Assembly (NCBI GenBank): GCA_029855925.1
Contig: JAGSHP010000011.1
Coordinates: forward strand, 1 to 8,159
Direction of reading: 5' to 3'
DNA length: 8,159 bases
From: Candidatus Thorarchaeota archaeon
Lineage (GTDB): Archaea; Asgardarchaeota; Thorarchaeia; Thorarchaeales; Thorarchaeaceae
The stretch's first letter is position 1. Every line of letters starts with the position of its first letter. The notes below the pieces were generated by a model, which saw only the letters and a list, made by a program, of their open reading frames with translations, was not told where the DNA came from and did not search any database. Shown here one piece after another: positions 1-5,600 of this stretch. Both the position numbers and the translations under genes were made by a program.

Positions 1-207
1 CTAGAGGACATAGTCGAGATCAAATGCGAGGAAATGGGGATAGAGTACCTGAAGGAGGATGTGACTAGGAGCCTCCAGAGTCTGATATTCCAAGGAATCG
101 TCTTCGAATCAGGCTACGCACCGGACCTGCTCTATGTGATCATGCAGCCTGAGGTACTCAATGATGCGGCACGAACCATGAGAAGAGAACTAGCAAGAAG
201 AAAATAG
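1..207 (+). CDS. 3' end of a gene, winged-helix-like C-terminus, function unknown (partial)
   Basis: Frame 1 is open from the first base to a TAG at 205-207, giving the last 68 residues of a protein that begins before the window. The fragment starts LEDIVEIKCEEMG and ends in a basic tail, RRELARRK. Its middle has a helix followed by a turn and a short beta pair (EDVTRSLQSLIFQGIVFES, then LLYVI). This is the usual look of the recognition helix and wing of a small winged-helix domain, as at the C-termini of several archaeal DNA replication and transcription proteins. The family cannot be named from this much sequence. It is tail-to-tail with the lipoyl carrier gene, 53 bp away. That the reading frame is real is supported by its length without stops, its amphipathic helices and its position directly before a hairpin; the winged-helix reading is inference. 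Confidence 0.7.
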   Translation, partial: LEDIVEIKCEEMGIEYLKEDVTRSLQSLIFQGIVFESGYAPDLLYVIMQPEVLNDAARTMRRELARRK

Positions 208-219
208 GAAATGAGTGCA

Positions 220-236
220 GGCCGGTTCATCCGGCC
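220..236 (-). terminator. Hairpin between convergent genes, likely transcription terminator
   Basis: A perfect 6-bp inverted repeat, GGCCGG-TTCAT-CCGGCC, lies in the 53-bp gap between two genes that end towards each other. On the minus strand, reading out of the lipoyl carrier gene, the hairpin is followed by a T-rich stretch (CATTTCCTATTTTCTTC), which suits archaeal termination. On the plus strand no T-run follows, so it would serve the minus-strand gene better. Termination is inferred; the hairpin itself is seen directly. Confidence 0.5.
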
Positions 237-260
237 AAGCACGAAAGAGAGAGAATTGTC

Positions 261-686
261 TTAGCTTGCCTTTTTCTCGGCAAACTGGGCCTTTATCCAG
301 TCCTCAAGACCATCTGCACCCTGCAGAGCGGCCAGCTCTTCGTCGAGGTTAGTTGCTTCAATGACAGCAATCCAACCTTTGCCATACGGGTCTTCGTTAA
401 GCAGACCAGGATTGCCCTTCAGTTCTTCGTTGACTTCGACCAGCTTGCCAGTGACTGGTGACTTGACTGGACCAGTCCACTTGCCAGACTCGAGCGTTCC
501 AATGCTCTTACCCGCCTTTATGTCACGGCCTGCTGGACGTAGTCTGACAAACTTGATCTTGCCAGCAAGATCCATTCCAAAGGTCGTAAAACCGAGGCGA
601 ACCTTGCCATTCTCTTTCTTGACCCAGAGCTGATCGTCTGTATAATAGAGATCTTCTGGAAACTCAAACCCTTCGTACGTGACCAT
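261..686 (-). CDS. GcvH-like lipoyl carrier protein
   Basis: This 141-residue protein belongs to the glycine cleavage H protein family, small beta-barrel proteins that carry lipoamide on one lysine and shuttle intermediates between enzymes in the cytoplasm. The lipoyl site is ESGKW, with the modified lysine at residue 69 (codon 480-482), followed by the family's SPVTGKLVEVNEEL hairpin and the NEDPYGKGW segment. The length is typical of H proteins. Two differences from classical GcvH are visible: the N-terminal HEWV motif is QLWV here, so the usual histidine is missing, and the lipoyl motif is ESGKW rather than ESVKA. Such changes occur in H-like proteins that may serve other lipoate-dependent systems, so glycine cleavage is not assured. 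No P, T or L protein and no lipoate ligase gene lies in the window. The ATG at 686 is supported by a strong Shine-Dalgarno sequence. Confidence 0.9.
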   Translation of the reverse strand: MVTYEGFEFPEDLYYTDDQLWVKKENGKVRLGFTTFGMDLAGKIKFVRLRPAGRDIKAGKSIGTLESGKWTGPVKSPVTGKLVEVNEELKGNPGLLNEDPYGKGWIAVIEATNLDEELAALQGADGLEDWIKAQFAEKKAS

Positions 687-691
687 CTGAA

Positions 692-698
692 ATCACCT
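692..698 (-). promoter_or_regulatory. Shine-Dalgarno site of the GcvH-like gene
   Basis: On the minus strand AGGTGAT stands five bases before the ATG. It matches seven consecutive bases of the sequence complementary to the 16S rRNA 3' end, which fixes the start codon at 684-686. None of the other genes that start in this window has an equally clear site. Confidence 0.75.
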
Positions 699-740
699 AT
701 CGAAGGGAACTCTGAAAGGTGACTTAAGACATTTGCCATT

Positions 741-953
741 TTATGATGAGGACGTTCCTTCCTCGGATTTTGCTCTCATCGCCTCTTGCAGTTGTCCAAG
801 CTCATCAGCATCGACCTCTGCGTAGATAGGTCCCGAGTAATGACAGTCTTCGCAATAGTAGGAGGTGGGGACCAACCAGCCGCTGACCGGACTACGCATC
901 TCGGATAATCGTGTACTACCACAACGGGGACAGACTCTTACCTTGCGCGCCAT
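741..953 (-). CDS. Small zinc-ribbon protein, function unknown
   Basis: A 70-residue protein with two CxxC knuckles: CPRC at residues 8-11 and CEDC at 34-37, 22 residues apart, with aromatic residues before the second pair (SYYCEDCHYSG). This is a classic single zinc ribbon of the kind found in archaeal transcription factors, RNA polymerase subunits and many small uncharacterised proteins. The C-terminal 25 residues are acidic and probably helical, ending in a Ser/Glu-rich tail. The frame also allows an ATG at 1001, adding 16 mostly hydrophobic residues; the ATG at 953 is preferred because it places the MARKVRVCPRC start directly at the ribbon, but no Shine-Dalgarno site decides the matter. 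The GcvH-like gene follows on the same strand 54 bp on, so the two may be co-transcribed. A nucleic-acid or protein-binding role is only a family-level guess. Confidence 0.75.
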   Translation of the reverse strand: MARKVRVCPRCGSTRLSEMRSPVSGWLVPTSYYCEDCHYSGPIYAEVDADELGQLQEAMRAKSEEGTSSS

Positions 954-1054
954 CAATTGTTCGCCAAGTAACAGTGATACAGGAATGGTAAATGAACTCA
1001 TTGGTAGAACTATGGAAGGGCACAGGAGATAGTGGTGATTATTACTGGTGACAA
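954..1054. promoter_or_regulatory. Divergent intergenic region for the zinc-ribbon and RadA-like genes
   Basis: This stretch of about 100 bases must hold the promoters of two genes transcribed away from each other. No convincing archaeal TATA box with BRE was found on either strand. Two imperfect direct copies of TGGTGA (1033-1038 and 1046-1051) lie just before the plus-strand start. The sequence CAATTGT at 954-960 is mirrored by ACAATTG at 1051-1057, so the same heptamer abuts the zinc-ribbon start and contains the TTG start of the RadA-like gene. Operators are possible but unproven. Confidence 0.35.
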
Positions 1055-1840
1055 TTGACTATACGATTGATGACATCACCTAGAAACACCTCCCTTGCCA
1101 GGGGCTTTGTCACTGCAGATCAGGCGATACATAGGACCATAAAGAGTGGGGTTTCGGTCCTTGACTCGCTACTTGGAGGTGGCTTGGAGCTGGGGCTTGT
1201 CCACTTGTTTTATGGGGACCGCATCATGTATGACGACCTTCTTAGAATGGCGGTCCATGCTCAATTGCCCATCAAGAAGGGAGGGATGGCATCACCAAGC
1301 ATAGTCATAGACTGTGTGAACATGATTCGAATCGAGACCATCACAGACTGCGCATTAGAAATGGAGCTTGATCCAGATGAGGTCATGAATGCTATATTCA
1401 TCACACGCGCATTCAATTCCTCGCAGGTCTATGATGTTGTGATGAATCAGCTTGAGCATCTCTTTGACCAAGTTCCCGCAAGACTGCTATTAATCACAGG
1501 ACTTCCCAGCCTATTCATCTCCGAGGGGGCAACCGGAAAGTCGTTACAGCAGATATCTCATATGACTTCAAAGATCAAGGCATTCACCATGGGTAGGAAT
1601 ATTGCAACAGTAATCACTGCCGCGTCCAGCAAGGATCACAGAGTACCAGTAGGAGGGAGGTCGCTCACGACCAATGCGCAGATTCATGTTCACGTCAAAT
1701 ACAACCGAAGCTATGTGAGATATACACTCGCCAAACACCCAGCACATCCGGTCAGACATAACTCACGCTCCATAAGAACTGAATATGGAACCACTCCGCC
1801 GCTCTCGTACTTCTTGAAACAGAGAGATGAGGAGAAGTGA
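1055..1840 (+). CDS. RadA/Rad51-family protein with degenerate ATPase motifs (RadA paralogue)
   Basis: This 261-residue protein covers the RecA-fold core of archaeal RadA, the recombinase that assembles on single-stranded DNA, but lacks the N-terminal helix-hairpin-helix domain (RadA is about 350 residues). Family landmarks in order are the polymerisation motif FVTA (18-21), SGVSVLDSLLGGGLE (31-45), LDPDEV (105-110), RAFNS (118-122) and VPVGG (197-201). The catalytic positions look lost. The P-loop GEFGSGKT reads GDRIMYDD (54-61), so lysine and threonine are both aspartate. The catalytic glutamate of the DTEN motif is valine 88, the Walker B aspartate is threonine 148, and the TNQ motif is TAA (188-190). 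The protein should not hydrolyse ATP; a structural or regulatory role on a RadA filament is inferred. The start may be TTG 1055 or ATG 1070, with no good ribosome site for either. There are no frameshifts or stops, so it is not a decaying pseudogene. Confidence 0.85.
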   Translation: MTIRLMTSPRNTSLARGFVTADQAIHRTIKSGVSVLDSLLGGGLELGLVHLFYGDRIMYDDLLRMAVHAQLPIKKGGMASPSIVIDCVNMIRIETITDCALEMELDPDEVMNAIFITRAFNSSQVYDVVMNQLEHLFDQVPARLLLITGLPSLFISEGATGKSLQQISHMTSKIKAFTMGRNIATVITAASSKDHRVPVGGRSLTTNAQIHVHVKYNRSYVRYTLAKHPAHPVRHNSRSIRTEYGTTPPLSYFLKQRDEEK

Positions 1841-1857
1841 GACGGCAACAACGCCAC

Positions 1858-2604
1858 CTACTCATCCTCACCTGTGAGACTACGTACAAGCTCGTCCACC
1901 AGGTCGCGTGACAGGGATTTCGCCTGTTCGATGATGGTATCGATCTCATGTGCAGGCACACCCCGCTCCTGAAGCTGCCGCTTTAATTCCTCAAGTTCAA
2001 AGGGACTGAGCCGTTCACTCACGGTGGGCTTGACCTCAGGTTCGACGGCAGGAGTCAACTCAGGTTTGGTCTCTGGCCGACCAAAGATGGTCTCGCTCTC
2101 TGGTGGTCGTTCTGGCTCTGGTTTGAGAATGAGCCGTTCCTCAGCCGCCATCTCTTCAGAGGACACGAACTCTCCACTCTCCATGTCGCCAATGCGTTTC
2201 TTTGCAGCCTGCTCAAGCTCTTCGAGGATCTCGTCTACAGTCTTACCCTCACGACGCGCGGCGCGTATGGCCTCTTGATGAATGACTTCTTTGACAAAGG
2301 CTGCCTGTTCACTCAGCTTCATCTTGGAGATATCATTCTTGAACTCATCAAGCTCCTCGGGTGTGAGGTGTGTGAGCATGGTGAGCTGCATGAGCAACTC
2401 GCCCATCTCCGGTATTTCAACAGCGACACTCTCCGCTGGGAGTTGAGCCGGTTCACGAGTGATTCCAACATCTGCATACGTGTCATTGAACAGGTCGGCC
2501 AGAATGGCTGGTCGTTCCTTTGCGTCATCGATCGGCTTTGGAATTCGTCCCTTCCGCAATGCTCGAATCTGTCCGTTGATTTGACGGACGCGCTTCGGTA
2601 CGGA
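1858..2604 (-). other. Cytoplasmic tail of the giant protein: two helical modules joined by a Pro/Glu linker
   Basis: After the membrane helix comes a 248-residue tail without cysteine. A basic juxtamembrane stretch leads to a helical module at about residues 1905-1983 (bases 2182-2418), containing LTPEELDEFKNDISKM and KTVDEILEELEQAAKKR. A disordered-looking linker rich in Pro and Glu follows (about 2003-2036), and then a final helical module at 2043-2090 (bases 1861-2004). The end module has three predicted helices, with GVPAHEIDTIIEQA in the middle. The tail's size and layout suggest docking of cytoplasmic partners. No enzymatic motif was recognised. Confidence 0.7.
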
Positions 2605-5600
2605 CCACACCTTAACGTAGAGTCCGAGAAGCAAGATGACGAATAGACTGATTGGGAGTCCAATTGTGGTGACCTGCTGTATCATGACATCTGTCTGATT
2701 CGGGCCCACCTGTACGGCGTACGTGAGTGTGACATTGGAGTAATACTGACGCCCAAGATTCACTGTGACAAGGGCAGTGCCCACACCATGAGCTGTCAAG
2801 GTCACAACATACTCGCCAGTTCTTGAACCAGGAGCAACAGTGACTCCCACAACAGCCTCATTATTGGATACTGCTTCAATGAAGTCAGCCTCGATTCCTT
2901 GACCATGCCATGTGTCATTGAAGAATACCGTCAAGACCATCTGATCATCATGTGTAAGAGAGAAGGACGGTGATGACACACTGGCTACGTAAGCTGTGGG
3001 GACATCGATGATTCTAATCCTCACCGCTACCTCTTGCGTTGTTCTGTTCTCCAGCGTCAACCCAATGATGAGTCTGTAAGATTGTCCGCTTACTGGAGTG
3101 CCGTTGGTGTACTCGTAGAGCGACTCATCAGTTGTATCAAATATGAAGGAGTAGTATCCGTTCCCAAGCGAAATTATGGTGATTGGGTGACCACCGCTGA
3201 AGGTATCCCCACGGAGCTCGCTCTCGGGCGTCAATGTGGCACCCTCAATACCTCCAACATACATCTCAGTATCGGCATAGTATAATGTGATATTGAGGTA
3301 GTCGCCCATTGGTACAACAAGATTGCGGGAGCTCTCTTCAACCTGGTTCCGTTCGGGAGCAACTACATCTAGTGATGTATCAATCAGTTCGAGTGTCAGC
3401 TGTACAGCACCATTAGACTCGACATAGTTTACTTTCGAGAAGGATATGGTGATACTCCACTTTATTCCAGGCAGCAAGAGAGTGGTATCCACGGGAACGA
3501 GATACGTGCCGTTACCGACAAATATCGCATCTATACCAGTGTAGGGACCCCAGCTGTACCTCGCTGTTGCATTGTTGATGGGACGATCAAAGACCTCATC
3601 CCAGTAGATGAAGCTTAGGTTGCTAGTCCATCCCCAAGGCTCTGTAAGCGGATCAGGACCGAACACCTGAGTTGGAATCCGCTTAATCGTCAACGTCATT
3701 GTTGTGATTGCATTGGAAAACTGTGCATCTGCAGGTATAGCCCTGAAGGTGATGGCCCAAATACCATAACCGGGTAGAGTGGTATTGAAGTCCAGATAAT
3801 AGCGTCCGGGATGTGAAGGATCCTCGGTCATATTCCCGCCAATAGAGAGGTCCGAAATATACCATACAACTGATGCATTTGTGAGAGGACTAGATCTGTT
3901 TGCCAGCTCGGTGAAGTTCACAGCGAGTCGCACGATTTCAGAATAGAATCGGGTCATCTCCTTGCGTGTACCTGCTGAGGTATCGACTTGAAGGATCGTT
4001 CGGGTCTGCTGCAGCTCGATTGTGAACTGGTAACTGGCGGGGTTATAGTTCTGTATCTTCACGGTTATTCGGAAGTAGTAGAAGCCAATATTCACTTGGT
4101 TCGTGTCCGAGCCGGGCATCTGCGCCTCATAGTATCCCGGGGTTCCGTTGTAGACGAAAGTGTACGTGATCCCATTCCCCTCAAATACACCCGTTATCTC
4201 CGTGATGTAGGTGTTACTAATTGGTGCCGCATTGTAAGTGTCGTTAAGGAATATTGTGACATTTGCACCCTCGCCACGGTAGCTGCTTAGCACAAGACCG
4301 GCAGGTTCGATTGGCACGATACTGGACGGCAGTGTCAGAACAATCAGGCTCACCGTGGTTATTGACGTTGAGAATTTGGTCTTTGATGCAGTAATTGATA
4401 CGACACGTGTACCTGCGTCCTCAAGACCGGTATCAAGGTCGACATAGTAGCGTCCTGGTATGCCAGATTCGATGAAGTAGTGGGTTGTACCGCCCCACTG
4501 ACAGTAGACCGTAGCACCAGTTGTGAGATTTCCGTGAAGCAGATCCTCGTAATCCACAGTGACACGAACAGTGTCGGTCCAGTTGACTTGGATCGATGCG
4601 CTGAGTGCCACTAGCGCGGTATCTATGATTTTCACAGTAAAGCTCGGCTGCACCGATGAGACTGTGTAGGGCCATAGACTCGCAGTGATGTTGAGAGTCT
4701 TACTACCAGTGTTAGTGATGTCTATTGTGCTAAAGCTGATGTTGTATACCCCTGGAGATATCTCCACCGTTACCAGATTCACTGGAACCGTTCCAGTGTC
4801 AAGATATGTAATGACAAAGCTGGCACCCGATACCCCAATCTCACCATGGTCATAGTCACGATAGTATACCAGCACATAGACATCTTGGCTAATCTGAACT
4901 GAAGATGGCGTTGGTAGGTCAGAGGTGAGAACAGCCCAAATGAGATCGACCGACCCGATAAGTTGAATTGTTGTGCGATTTGCATAATAGGGAATTGACG
5001 CAGGATCCCAGTGAACTGTTAGGTTGAAATGAAAGTCACCGATACCTGGGAGCACACTGGTATTGACTTTGATTGTATACATGCCATTGCCCGGCGACGA
5101 CAACCAATAACTCACATCCTCAACCAGATGCGTTTCAATACAGTCAAAGTAAATTATCGCATTATCAATACGCCGTCCATTCGAATCGTCAATGAGGCTA
5201 AATGAAATCGTCATATTGTCGCCGACGGGAGTGCTGTCAATTGGATCAATCTCCACCACCATTGTGCGACCCCGAGTTGAGATCCTTAGAGAGGTAACAT
5301 CATCTGCATAGTAGGGCTCTGTACCCGCATTCCAGTCAACAAAAATCGTGAGATTATAGTCGGTTACGAGGTGGCCACTAAGAACTGTCGAGTTGATACT
5401 CAGCTCAAACAGAGAGCCCACCTGAGTCATTACGAAGTCAGTATCACTCAACTGTGTCCCATTGCCATAGATGATGATGTCGGATGCGGTGATTGGGATC
5501 AGCTTGCCGTTGATTGTGTCCGTGTACGCGAACGTGAAAGTCACATTGTCGAGATACTTGGTTGAAGACGGGGGTGAGATAATTTCAACATTAGTCGTTC

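Noticed and set aside
954..1057. CAATTGT and ACAATTG inverted pair as a shared operator
   Set aside because: Seven bases around a CAATTG palindrome, about 90 bp apart, can arise by chance, and no other support was found. It is noted in the intergenic entry only.
1526..1543. EGATGKS in the RadA-like protein as a displaced Walker A motif
   Set aside because: The required Gly or Ala five residues before GK is Ser, and by alignment this segment matches the region after Walker B (the GRGxLAERQ part of RadA), not a P-loop site.
1841..1857. GGC-AACAAC-GCC as a bidirectional terminator between the RadA-like and giant genes
   Set aside because: A three-base-pair stem is too weak, and no T-run follows on either strand.
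2275..2646. Plus-strand open frame of 123 codons antisense to the tail and membrane helix
   Set aside because: The minus-strand frame here encodes a clear membrane helix and helical tail; the antisense product shows no domain, and no ribosome site was evident.
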